A stretch of 64,000 bases of DNA from Cellulomonas timonensis (lineage in GTDB: Bacteria > Actinomycetota > Actinomycetes > Actinomycetales > Cellulomonadaceae). Numbering within the stretch: the first letter of the stretch is position 1; each line of letters begins with the position of its first letter. Below the pieces are notes generated by a model that saw only the letters and a program-made list of their open reading frames with translations, did not search any database and was not told where the DNA came from. A program made the position numbers and the translations under genes. Shown here piece by piece: positions 41,628 to 48,819 of this stretch. The stretch spans positions 792,017-856,016 of the forward strand of contig NZ_FCOT01000012.1 in the NCBI RefSeq assembly GCF_900046455.1, read 5' to 3'.

Positions 41628-42072
41628 TCACGACGGGCGGTACGTGACGTCCACGAACATGCTGTCGCCTGGGGCCCACACCCAGGGGGTCGTCGGGCTG
41701 ATCCCCACCACCGGTGATCCGTAGAGGATCTGGATGTTGCCGGAGGACGTCATGACGGGGTAGGCCGGGTACACCTGGCCCGAGGACCCGCTGACGAGGC
41801 TGCCCCAGCCCGTGATCCGGTAGGTGATCGTCCCCGCGCCGGTCCAGGTGGAACCGACGGGCAGCGAGAACCGCGGCGTTGTCGGGAACGTCGCTCCTGA
41901 GGTCCCGAAGACCCACAGGTTGCGCAGGTGAATCAGGTCGCTCTCGCGGCGCCACTCGGTTGACGCGAGGGCGAGCCCCCCCGAGCCGACGGCAAACCCG
42001 AGCGGGGCGGCGTTGTAGGTCACCCACGGCGTGGTCATGGTGGGCACCCATCCACTCCCGGCATTCCGTTCC
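41628..42072 (-). other. Silent tail-fibre C-terminal cassette A
   Basis: The minus-strand frame from site 2 encodes 147 residues to TGA at 41628-41630: ERNAGSGWVPTMTTPWVTYN, LALASTEWRRESDLIHLRNL, ITYRITGWGSLVSGSSGQVY and SMFVDVTYRPS. It has no ribosome site or proper start; an in-frame GTG-type start at 42107 lies inside cassette B. Inversion between sites 1 and 2 would join it in frame to the constant part, giving a 362-residue fibre. Its end converges on the expressed cassette with a 23-bp gap. Confidence 0.88.
42047..42072 (-). repeat. Shufflon-like recombination site 2
   Basis: The inverted copy of site 1, with GGAACGGAATGCCGGGAG followed by TGGATGGG on the minus strand. It begins 4 bp past the stop codon of cassette B, so the cassettes are packed end to end. 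Confidence 0.93.
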
Positions 42073-42075
42073 AGA

Positions 42076-42493
42076 TCAGGAGATGGTGGCGCGCCAGGTC
42101 GAGGCATTGATGCGTGCGGCGCCCGAGGACGAGAACACCCGGCCGCGTATCCGCAGCGTGCGGGGTACCCCTGCGCGAACCCGCACCGGCCAGGAATCCA
42201 GCACGGTCCCGAGCCGGGTGATGCCCGACTCGAAGAACTGGCCGATGCCGACGGGGACGCCGTCGAGCTCGATCGTGTACCCGAAGAGGCCGAACCCCGC
42301 CGTCACCTGGGCCACGTCGAGCTCTGCCCGCGCCGTCAGCACCCCACCCCGCGACGGCGTGATGATCCACTCCGACCCGGTCAGGACCACCTCGGCGGTC
42401 GACGAGACAGCCTGCGACGTCGGTATCGCTGTCCCGAGGGTCACGGGCTCCCCACCCGCGAGCCAGTCCCATCCACTCCCGGCATTCCGTTCC
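42076..42493 (-). other. Silent tail-fibre C-terminal cassette B
   Basis: The minus-strand frame from site 3 encodes 138 residues to TGA at 42076-42078: ERNAGSGWDWLAGGEPVTLG, VVLTGSEWIITPSRGGVLTA, LFGYTIELDGVPVGIGQFFE and GAARINASTWRATIS. It has no start codon of its own at the site. Inversion between sites 1 and 3 would join it to the constant part, giving a 353-residue fibre. Sequence beyond the shared ERNAGSGW is unlike the other two cassettes. Confidence 0.88.
42468..42493 (-). repeat. Shufflon-like recombination site 3
   Basis: Identical over all 26 bp to site 2 and in the same orientation. It lies 18 bp before the start of the next plus-strand tail gene, whose ribosome site GGGAGG stays outside the invertible segment. 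Confidence 0.93.
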
Positions 42494-42510
42494 GACAGCA
42501 GGGAGGCCTC

Positions 42511-43662
42511 GTGGCGCAGACCGTGATGTGTGGACAGCTGACGACCGGTCGGCGGCTGACGCAGCTGCCGGTGCTGTCGGCGCCGTGGTCGGTGGGCCTG
42601 AACGAGGCCGGCACGATCGAGGCGACGATCAAGCTGGACGACGAGCGGGTCCGGGCACGCAAGGAGCTGCTGCTCGCGCTCGAGCCGGCGCGGTCGTTCC
42701 TCGCGGTGCTCGCGGGTGACGACGTGATCGAGGCTGGTCCGATCTGGTCGCACTCGTACAACGACACGAAGCGGACCCTCACAGTCCGCGCGGCCGGGAT
42801 GCGCAGCGTCTTCGACCACCGCGTCGTGATGAAGATCCTCGCAGCGGGTGAGAACCCCGCGGGCACGGCGATCACGTACACGGGCTCGTTCGCGGACATC
42901 GCCCGCAAGCTCGTGCGCCTGGCGCTCTCGCATGTGGGTGGTGGGCTGCCGATCATCGTCGGGGTCGACGAGGGAGGCGCGCAGACCCGCACGTACGCGG
43001 GCCACGAGCTGGGCCTGGTGGGTGAGCGGCTGCGTCAGCTGACCGGGGTGCTCGACGGCCCAGACATCGCGCTGCAGCCGCGGCTCAGTGACGACCGGCA
43101 GGGCATCGTGTGGGAGATGCGTACGGGCACGGCGCTCGATCCGCTGCTGCACCAGCCGGGCTCGTCGACGTCGTGGGGCGACGCAGACTGGATCTGGGAC
43201 AACCGTGCGCCGAGGTCCGGGATCCGCTCGCTCGACGTCACGCGTGACGCAGGCCGCATGGCGTACCGATCCTGGGCGACAGGGCAGGGCATGGGTGAGG
43301 CGCTGCTCATGGCGATGGCCGACGACACCGAGCTCCTGGCGCACGGGTACCCGCTGCTCGAGTCGACGTCGGCGCACCAGACGGTCGAGACGCCCTGGGT
43401 CCTGGACATGCACGCGACCTCGGACCTCATCTCGCACATGCGCCCGTGGACGACCTGGTCGCTGTCCGCGCGCACCGACCGGACCCCTCCCCTGGGGTCC
43501 TACCGGGCTGGTGACTGGGCCAAGATCTGGGTCCCGGACGACCACCTGTACCTCTCCCAGTACCTACAGGCCGACTTCTACCGGACCCGGATCGTCGGGT
43601 TCTCCGGAGGCCTCGGCACTGCCGTCAGAATCGACCTCGCACCCACGATGGATGTCCGATGA
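42511..43662 (+). CDS. Minor tail protein
   Basis: A 383-residue protein (VMCGQLTTGRRLTQLPVLSA, NEAGTIEATIKLDDERVRAR, MRSVFDHRVVMKILAAGENP, YSSW-type blocks such as AYRSWATGQGMGEALLMAMA). It resembles minor tail or baseplate-hub proteins of actinobacterial siphoviruses, where such a protein follows Dit. The GTG at 42511 has GGGAGG upstream. The shufflon separates it from Dit. Confidence 0.75.
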   Translation: MAQTVMCGQLTTGRRLTQLPVLSAPWSVGLNEAGTIEATIKLDDERVRARKELLLALEPARSFLAVLAGDDVIEAGPIWSHSYNDTKRTLTVRAAGMRSVFDHRVVMKILAAGENPAGTAITYTGSFADIARKLVRLALSHVGGGLPIIVGVDEGGAQTRTYAGHELGLVGERLRQLTGVLDGPDIALQPRLSDDRQGIVWEMRTGTALDPLLHQPGSSTSWGDADWIWDNRAPRSGIRSLDVTRDAGRMAYRSWATGQGMGEALLMAMADDTELLAHGYPLLESTSAHQTVETPWVLDMHATSDLISHMRPWTTWSLSARTDRTPPLGSYRAGDWAKIWVPDDHLYLSQYLQADFYRTRIVGFSGGLGTAVRIDLAPTMDVR

Positions 43663-44315
43663 GCCAGTGGTCCGGCGCCCCCCAGGCGTCCCAGTTCGCG
43701 CCCACCGCCCGCGGCCTCGAGGCGCTGTTCCAGCGGCTCGAGACGATCGAGCTGCAGCTGCGCGCCCTGACTGGCGCGAACATCCTGTCGCCGGCCGGGA
43801 TCGGCGTCGACCTCGAGGGCATGACGATCGCCTCATCGCTCGCGGTCACCGGCAACATGCTGGTGCAGGGCACCCTCGCGCTGCCCGCCGGGATCATCGG
43901 CAACGAGGCGCTCGCAACGCCAGTCGGCTGGGGCTACGCGACGGACGCTCAGGATGGCTTCGGCGTTGGGACTGCGTTCTCATCGCTGGCTCCGGCGAGC
44001 TTCGTCGTGCCCCCCGGGTTCACCTCGGCGGCCCTGCTCGTCTTCGGGAAGGTCCGGATCTTCAACCCCAACGCCACCGCCGACTGGCTGAACATCGAGT
44101 GCGGCATAGCCGGCGCGCTCAGCGGCGGCATGCCCGAGCCCCTCCCCGCCGGGTACTCGGCCCACGAGATGCTCGGCGTCATCCCGCTGACAGGGATCAC
44201 CGGCGGGCAGACGCTCACCACAGCTGTGCGCATTCAGGTGCAGTCGACTCCGCTCGCCCCCAGGGCCGACAACCTCGCCTACACGCGCTCGGTCGCCTTG
44301 TACTTCCGAGGCTAG
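43659..44315 (+). CDS. Minor tail/fibre protein
   Basis: A 218-residue protein. A helical N-terminus (GLEALFQRLETIELQLRALT) is followed by beta-rich repeats typical of tail tip or fibre proteins (ASSLAVTGNMLVQGTLALPA, FVVPPGFTSAALLVFGKVRI). No enzymatic motif. ATGA-type overlap with the preceding gene; it is the last rightward tail gene and converges on the minus-strand gene that follows. Confidence 0.7.
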   Translation: MSQWSGAPQASQFAPTARGLEALFQRLETIELQLRALTGANILSPAGIGVDLEGMTIASSLAVTGNMLVQGTLALPAGIIGNEALATPVGWGYATDAQDGFGVGTAFSSLAPASFVVPPGFTSAALLVFGKVRIFNPNATADWLNIECGIAGALSGGMPEPLPAGYSAHEMLGVIPLTGITGGQTLTTAVRIQVQSTPLAPRADNLAYTRSVALYFRG

Positions 44316-44758
44316 GGCGCGGGCACCGGGTCGCCGGCGTTGCCGCTCAGCGCGGGCGGCAGCTCGACCTGCGGCGGCGGCGGGAGGTCCGGGGCCGGCG
44401 GCAGGTCGGTCAGCGGGGGCATCTGCCCCGGGGTCCCGGTGTCAGGGACGACATCCACGGGGGTCTCGACCGCGGGAGTCCCGGGCTGCGGCACGACGGG
44501 CTGCGACGCTCCCGGCGCCACGTCGGCTGGTGGGGCGGCCGGCGGTGTGGTGGGTGACGGCGCGGGCATGGGTGCCTCCTGGGTCGGCTCGGGGCTCACG
44601 GTCGGGGACGACGTCACCGTGGGCGCCGCGCTCGCGGACTCGGTCGCGACGGGCTTCGGCGCGTCGTCGTCTGCGTTGGCGATCGCCGCGGCGGTGACCC
44701 CGCCTGCGATCACGAGCAGTGTTGCGCCGGCCCCGATCAGTGCACCCCTGAGTTCCAT
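44312..44758 (-). CDS. Proline-rich secreted or membrane-anchored protein, possible lysogenic-conversion gene
   Basis: A 148-residue protein. ELRGALIGAGATLLVIAGGV is a signal-anchor segment, followed by about 115 residues rich in Pro, Thr, Ala and Val (PSPTTPPAAPPADVAPG, DLPPPPQVELPPALSG), presumably unfolded and wall-spanning. It is transcribed against all surrounding structural genes, which suggests its own promoter and expression in the lysogen. An in-frame GTG at 44767 is an alternative start. Function unknown. Confidence 0.6.
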   Translation of the reverse strand: MELRGALIGAGATLLVIAGGVTAAAIANADDDAPKPVATESASAAPTVTSSPTVSPEPTQEAPMPAPSPTTPPAAPPADVAPGASQPVVPQPGTPAVETPVDVVPDTGTPGQMPPLTDLPPAPDLPPPPQVELPPALSGNAGDPVPAP

Positions 44759-44845
44759 GCTCGTCACCGTAGCCGTGCGCGCCCACGCGTCGCGGGGTGG
44801 TCGAGCGTTTCACCCGATCGGCACTCTCGCGGAGGTATCAGCTCG

Positions 44846-45196
44846 ATGACGTCACAGGTCCTGATCGCGCTCATCACCTCGGTGATCGGGCCCGCCGTGA
44901 TGGTGTTCCTGCAGCAGCGCACTCGCCGTGAGGTGCAGTCGGTGGCGGACCGCACGGACAAGGCCGTCGCAGAGCTCACGCCCAACCACGGCTCGTCCGT
45001 CAAAGACCAGCTCTCGCGGATCGAGGCGCAGCAGAGCGAGCAAGGGCGTGCGCTCGTGCGGGTGGAGACCGCGCAGGGCCAGGCCAGCAGGGACATCGGC
45101 GGCCTACGCGAGGAGATCCGCACCGAGCGCGACGAGCGCCTGGACCTCGCGGGCAGGGTCGGCGCGCTCGAGCGCCGCCCACGCACGCGCACCTGA
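44846..45196 (+). CDS. DUF2746-like phage membrane protein
   Basis: A 116-residue protein: one N-terminal helix (VLIALITSVIGPAVMVFLQQ), a basic RTRREV stretch and a coiled coil (EQGRALVRVETAQGQ to ERDERLDLAGRVGALERR). The NHGSSVKDQLSRIE motif matches the DUF2746 family found in the lysis region of actinophages. It recurs in the early protein at 20690. The ribosome site GGAGG is present. A holin-accessory or spanin-like role is possible. Confidence 0.75.
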   Translation: MTSQVLIALITSVIGPAVMVFLQQRTRREVQSVADRTDKAVAELTPNHGSSVKDQLSRIEAQQSEQGRALVRVETAQGQASRDIGGLREEIRTERDERLDLAGRVGALERRPRTRT

Positions 45197-45258
45197 CCAC
45201 CAGCACACCCACCCCGCGCCGCCTGGCGTCGGGGCCCGACCCATGCCAGGAGGCAGCC

Positions 45259-46281
45259 ATGACCGTCGAGGTCATCTCGCGTGACGTGTGGGGCGCTCGC
45301 CGCCCGAACGGCGACAAGAACCTCAGCGGTGCCGCCGCCGGGGTGTTCGTGCACCACTCGGTGACGACGCACCTGCCTGAGGACGCCACGGTCGAGCAGG
45401 AGTGCGCCGAGATGCGCAAGCTCGAGTCGATCGGCTACTCGCGGTTTGGCGCCTTCGGGCAGGGCATCAGCTACAACCTCGTGGTGTTCCCCTCGGGGCG
45501 GGCCTACGAAGGTGTGTCGATGCACCGCCGCGGCGCGCACACTGACGGCCGCAACTCCGTCGTGCGGTCGATCTGCTTCGCCGGCAACTACCAGGCCACC
45601 GAGCCCAGCGCAGCGGCTGTGGAGACGGCCGCGCAACTGCTCGCGCACGGCAAGCTCGCGGGGTGGTGGACGGGCCTGATCCTCGGTGGCCACCGCGACA
45701 TCAAGGCCACGAGCTGCCCGGGTAACCGGGTCTACCTCCTGCCGCTCGAGGCGATGAACGCGCGCGCGCGGGCACTGCTCGGCGGCGCCGCTCCAGTCGG
45801 CAACCCGGTGGTGCCGGCCCCGTCGACGGCGACCCGCTCGTCCTACCGGGTCTCTGGCGAGTACGTGCAGCGCGGGGACTACGGGCCCGGTGTGGGCGAC
45901 GCTCAGCGCGAGCTCGCCCGGCTCGGCTTCTACCAGGGCGAGCTCGACGACGCTGCCGGCCCGCAGACCGAGACCGCGATCCGCGCGCTGCAGCTGGCTG
46001 CCGGCATCGCTCGCGACGGGGTGTGGGGCGATGAGTCCCGGGCCGCGGCCGCCGGCGTGCCGGACTACCCCGGGGTGACGGTGCTCGGCACCCGCCACAC
46101 GGGCCGCACCGAGCCGTACCAGCAGCGCCTCGCCGACCGTGGCTGGCGGATCACCGTCGACGACTGGCACGGCGGCGGGACCGACAAGGTGCTCAAGGCC
46201 TTCCAGGCCGAGAAGGGCTTGACGGTCGACGGTGACGGCGGCCCGCAGACCTGGACCGCGCTCTACACCCGCCCGCTGTGA
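45259..46281 (+). CDS. Endolysin: N-acetylmuramoyl-L-alanine amidase with two peptidoglycan-binding domains
   Basis: A 340-residue lysin. An amidase_2/PGRP domain occupies residues 1-175, with zinc ligands in FVHHSVT (H32/H33 region), GGHRDIKATSCPG (H and C) and the catalytic region SYNLVVFPSGRAYEGV. Two PG_binding_1 domains follow, one at about 200-260 (YVQRGDYGPGVGDAQRELAR) and one at about 275-338 (TDKVLKAFQAEKGLTVDGDG). It cuts the amide bond between muramic acid and the stem peptide during lysis. ATG at 45259 has AGGAGG upstream. Confidence 0.93.
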   Translation: MTVEVISRDVWGARRPNGDKNLSGAAAGVFVHHSVTTHLPEDATVEQECAEMRKLESIGYSRFGAFGQGISYNLVVFPSGRAYEGVSMHRRGAHTDGRNSVVRSICFAGNYQATEPSAAAVETAAQLLAHGKLAGWWTGLILGGHRDIKATSCPGNRVYLLPLEAMNARARALLGGAAPVGNPVVPAPSTATRSSYRVSGEYVQRGDYGPGVGDAQRELARLGFYQGELDDAAGPQTETAIRALQLAAGIARDGVWGDESRAAAAGVPDYPGVTVLGTRHTGRTEPYQQRLADRGWRITVDDWHGGGTDKVLKAFQAEKGLTVDGDGGPQTWTALYTRPL

Positions 46282-46412
46282 CCCGCCGGGTCCTCACGCT
46301 AGCGGCCGCGGTTCTCGTCACCGCGGCCGCTAGCTGGCTCGTCCTCGCCGCCGTCGTGTGGCTCCTGCTCTATCCCGTCCGTCTCGTCCTCTCGCCCTTG
46401 ATTGGAGCCTGA
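46278..46412 (+). CDS. Tiny membrane protein in the lysis region (holin candidate)
   Basis: A 44-residue protein, almost entirely hydrophobic (VLTLAAAVLVTAAASWLVLA, VVWLLLYPVRLVLSPLIG). GTG at 46278 overlaps the endolysin stop. It could be a small holin or antiholin. The coding sequence contains a perfect 14-bp inverted repeat. Confidence 0.6.
   Translation: MTRRVLTLAAAVLVTAAASWLVLAAVVWLLLYPVRLVLSPLIGA
46299..46333. repeat. Perfect 14-bp inverted repeat
   Basis: CTAGCGGCCGCGGT (46299-46312) and its exact complement (46320-46333) are separated by 7 nt inside the tiny membrane-protein gene. RNA from it would form a very stable hairpin. Confidence 0.85.
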
Positions 46413-46414
46413 CC

Positions 46415-46948
46415 GTGGTCCCCACTCAGCAGTCCCACCCGTGGCGCGCGACCCTGCGCACCGCCGTCCAGGTCGGCATCCCGGCACTGATCACGCTCTG
46501 CCTGGTCCTGCCGGTGGTCGTCCAGATCCTCCTCGACGAGCTCGGCGAGGCTCTGCCCCCGGGCGTGCGCGCCTGGCTGCTCGCCGCGGCCGCGCTCATC
46601 ACGGCGATCGCGTCGGTGATCGCCCGCATCATGGCGATCCCTGCCGTCGACGCCTGGCTCGACCGGCTCCGGCTGTCGTCCGCGCCGGTCACCGCCGACG
46701 GCGTCGCGGTCATCACTTCGGTGCTGCCCAGCGTCACCCGCCCCGGACCTGGGCACTGGTCGAACGGCGACCCGGTTCATCTCGTCCTCGACGGCACGGG
46801 CAGTGCGCGCGTCGCCCCCAACCTCAACGGCGCGACCTGGGTGCCCGACGTGCTCGCCGACGCCGAGCGCACCAACCTCGCGAGCCTGCGCGACGCGCTC
46901 GACGAGGGCGACCCCGGCCGAGCCGCGCTCGACCGCATCCTCAGCTGA
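46415..46948 (+). CDS. Holin-like two-helix membrane protein
   Basis: A 177-residue protein. Two membrane helices (residues about 20-42, VGIPALITLCLVLPVVVQIL, and about 55-80, AWLLAAAALITAIASVIARI) are followed by a soluble C-terminal domain of about 95 residues. The location directly after the endolysin makes it the main holin candidate. GTG at 46415, two bases after the preceding stop, with GGAG upstream. Confidence 0.7.
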   Translation: MVPTQQSHPWRATLRTAVQVGIPALITLCLVLPVVVQILLDELGEALPPGVRAWLLAAAALITAIASVIARIMAIPAVDAWLDRLRLSSAPVTADGVAVITSVLPSVTRPGPGHWSNGDPVHLVLDGTGSARVAPNLNGATWVPDVLADAERTNLASLRDALDEGDPGRAALDRILS

Positions 46949-46961
46949 CGCATCACCGACG

Positions 46962-46997
46962 ACGCCCCCGCTCGGCCACACGGCCGGGCGGGGGCGT
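46962..46997. terminator. Bidirectional hairpin terminator between lysis and recombinase genes
   Basis: A 16-bp stem (46962-46977 with 46982-46997, one G-T pair) and 4-nt loop lie between two convergent gene groups. On the plus strand it ends in TT. Confidence 0.8.
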
Positions 46998-47011
46998 TCG
47001 TGCGTCCGGGG

Positions 47012-47860
47012 TCACGCGACCCGGGGCAGCCGTGCCACCGCCGCGCGGGCGAGGGCCGTGGACGCGCGGACGTAGACCTGGGTGGTGGCGAGGGAGGAGT
47101 GGCCCATGAGGACCTGCACGGTGCGCAGGTCGGTGCCTTGCTCGACGAGCGTGGTGGCGTACCAGTGGCGCAGGGCGTGTGGCGTGCCGGGGACCTGCGC
47201 GCGGGTCATGAGGTCGGAGATGGTGTCCGAGACCGACCCGGCGCGCACGTGCTCGCCGGTGCCGCGCCCGGGGAACCAGGGGCCCTCCCGGGGCCACGTG
47301 GCGGCCGCCTCGAGCACGACGTCGTGCAGCGGTGGGCGGCGCACGCGGCGCCCCTTGCCGACCACGGTGATGAACCCGGCGAGGCGGTCGACGTCCTGGC
47401 CGCGCACCCGGGCCACCTCGGACACGCGCATGCCCTGGTAGGCGGCGAGCAGCACCATCATCCGGGTGCGCCGGCGGAGCGGCTGGGCGAGCAGGGCCGC
47501 GAGGTGCTCGGTCTCGATCGGGCGCGGCTCCCACGCGGGGGCTCGCGGTGGGCGCAGGGTGCGCATGGGGTCGTCGGTGCGCACGCCGACGAGCTGCAGG
47601 TATCCCACCCATGCGCGCATCGCCGCGAAGTACGTCTGGCGGGTGCCGGGCGAGAGCGCCGGGTCGGCCAGGTGCTCGGCGATGTCCAGGCCGGACAGCT
47701 CGGTCGGCTGTACGCCGGCCCGGCGGGCGACCCGGGCGACTAGCCCGAGCCGCGAGTCGACGGTGCGCTCGGACATGGACTGTGCGCGCATCCACACCGC
47801 CCACGCCTCGAGGAACGTCGCCGCCGGCCGGACCGCCGCCGCGGCGCTCTTGGCGCTCAC
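47012..47860 (-). CDS. Tyrosine recombinase 2 (XerC/D-like)
   Basis: A 282-residue recombinase. A SAM-like core-binding domain (FLEAWAVWMRAQSMSERTVD) precedes the catalytic domain with Arg I in YQGMRVSEVARVRG, the beta-hairpin lysine in GKGRRVRRPPL, HALRHWYAT, LMGHSSLATTQ and the nucleophile tyrosine in VYVRAS. It lacks the arm-binding N-terminal domain of lambda-type integrases. GTG at 47860 overlaps the stop of the other recombinase (GTGA). It could be the shufflon invertase or part of the integrase; the sequence alone does not decide. Confidence 0.88.
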   Translation of the reverse strand: MSAKSAAAAVRPAATFLEAWAVWMRAQSMSERTVDSRLGLVARVARRAGVQPTELSGLDIAEHLADPALSPGTRQTYFAAMRAWVGYLQLVGVRTDDPMRTLRPPRAPAWEPRPIETEHLAALLAQPLRRRTRMMVLLAAYQGMRVSEVARVRGQDVDRLAGFITVVGKGRRVRRPPLHDVVLEAAATWPREGPWFPGRGTGEHVRAGSVSDTISDLMTRAQVPGTPHALRHWYATTLVEQGTDLRTVQVLMGHSSLATTQVYVRASTALARAAVARLPRVA

Positions 47861-48819
47861 GCGGCGAGCGGTGTCGTGGCTTCCTCGAGGTCGTTGGCGC
47901 CTGGCGGTGCCACGCCGCCGATCGTGGCGGCCGCCAGCACGGCGCTGCGCAGGTGGTCGTCGGGCATCTGGACGTAGATCAGGGTCGTGTCGGTGCTGGC
48001 GTGGCCGAGCAGCTGCGAGACGGCGAGCAGGTCCCGGGTGCCGGCGTAGGCCTTGGTCCCGAACCGGTGACGGAGGGTGTGCGCCGTCCACGGGGATGGC
48101 AGGAGCCGCGAGAGCAGCTTGGACACGTGGTTCGGTGTCAGGTGCCCCCCGAGCCGGTTTGGGAACAGCCAGTCGTCGCTCGCGGCGATCGCGGCGAGCA
48201 GGTCGCCGTGCGCGAGCGGCACGAGCCTCTCCTTGCCGCCCTTGCCGTGCACGAGGAGCATGTCGCCGTCGAGGTCGAGGCGGTGCACGCGTGAGATCTC
48301 CCCGGCGCGCAGGCCGGCGAGGGCGCCGAGCTCGATCATGCGGCGCTCGCGGTCGTCGGCGCGCACCAGCGCGTCAGCGATGACCGCCTCGGGGGCGGGC
48401 CGGGGCCGCCCCTTCGGGACGCGCACGGTCGGCAGGTCGACGGCGGGGTCGACCGCGACGTAGCCACGCCGCCGACCCCACCGGTACAGCCCGCCGACGG
48501 AGGTCCGCAGCGACTTGCGCGCGGACGGGCCCCACTCCACCGAGCCGAGCAGGTCCTCGAGCGCGACGGCGTCGACGTCCCACGGCGAGCCCGGCAGCGC
48601 GTCCGCGGCCACGTGCAGGTAGTGCCGGTACAGCACGATCGTCGCGTTGCTCTTGCCAGCCGCGCGGAGCGACTTCACGTACAGGATGATGGCTTGTTCC
48701 CAGGTCATGGGACGGTCATCGGCCCCGACCAGGCGCAAGGGCTGGGCCCCCGCCGCCGGCGGGGTGGTGCGGGTCACGGGAGAGACGCCGTCAGGCCTGC
48801 GCGCGGTGCTCGATCGCAC
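47857..48819 (-). CDS. int: Tyrosine recombinase 1 (integrase candidate) with -LAA C-terminus
   Basis: A 320-residue recombinase. The core-binding domain begins at MTWEQAIILYVKSLRAAGKS; catalytic residues are in AGLRAGEISRVH, GKGGKERLVPL, HTLRHRFGTKA, LLGHASTDTTL and IYVQ. The C-terminus reads DLEEATTPLAA, and the last residues mimic the ssrA tag seen by ClpXP. BPs-type integrases carry a comparable degron. GTG at 48819 overlaps the preceding gene by 29 bp; a second GTG at 48777 is possible. No arm-binding domain is present. Confidence 0.88.
   Translation of the reverse strand: MRSSTARRPDGVSPVTRTTPPAAGAQPLRLVGADDRPMTWEQAIILYVKSLRAAGKSNATIVLYRHYLHVAADALPGSPWDVDAVALEDLLGSVEWGPSARKSLRTSVGGLYRWGRRRGYVAVDPAVDLPTVRVPKGRPRPAPEAVIADALVRADDRERRMIELGALAGLRAGEISRVHRLDLDGDMLLVHGKGGKERLVPLAHGDLLAAIAASDDWLFPNRLGGHLTPNHVSKLLSRLLPSPWTAHTLRHRFGTKAYAGTRDLLAVSQLLGHASTDTTLIYVQMPDDHLRSAVLAAATIGGVAPPGANDLEEATTPLAA

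Noticed and set aside
41181-42493. The three 26-bp sites as a CRISPR array or ordinary tandem repeat
   Set aside because: There are only three copies in two orientations, spaced by over 400 bp of coding cassette. They fit an inversion system.
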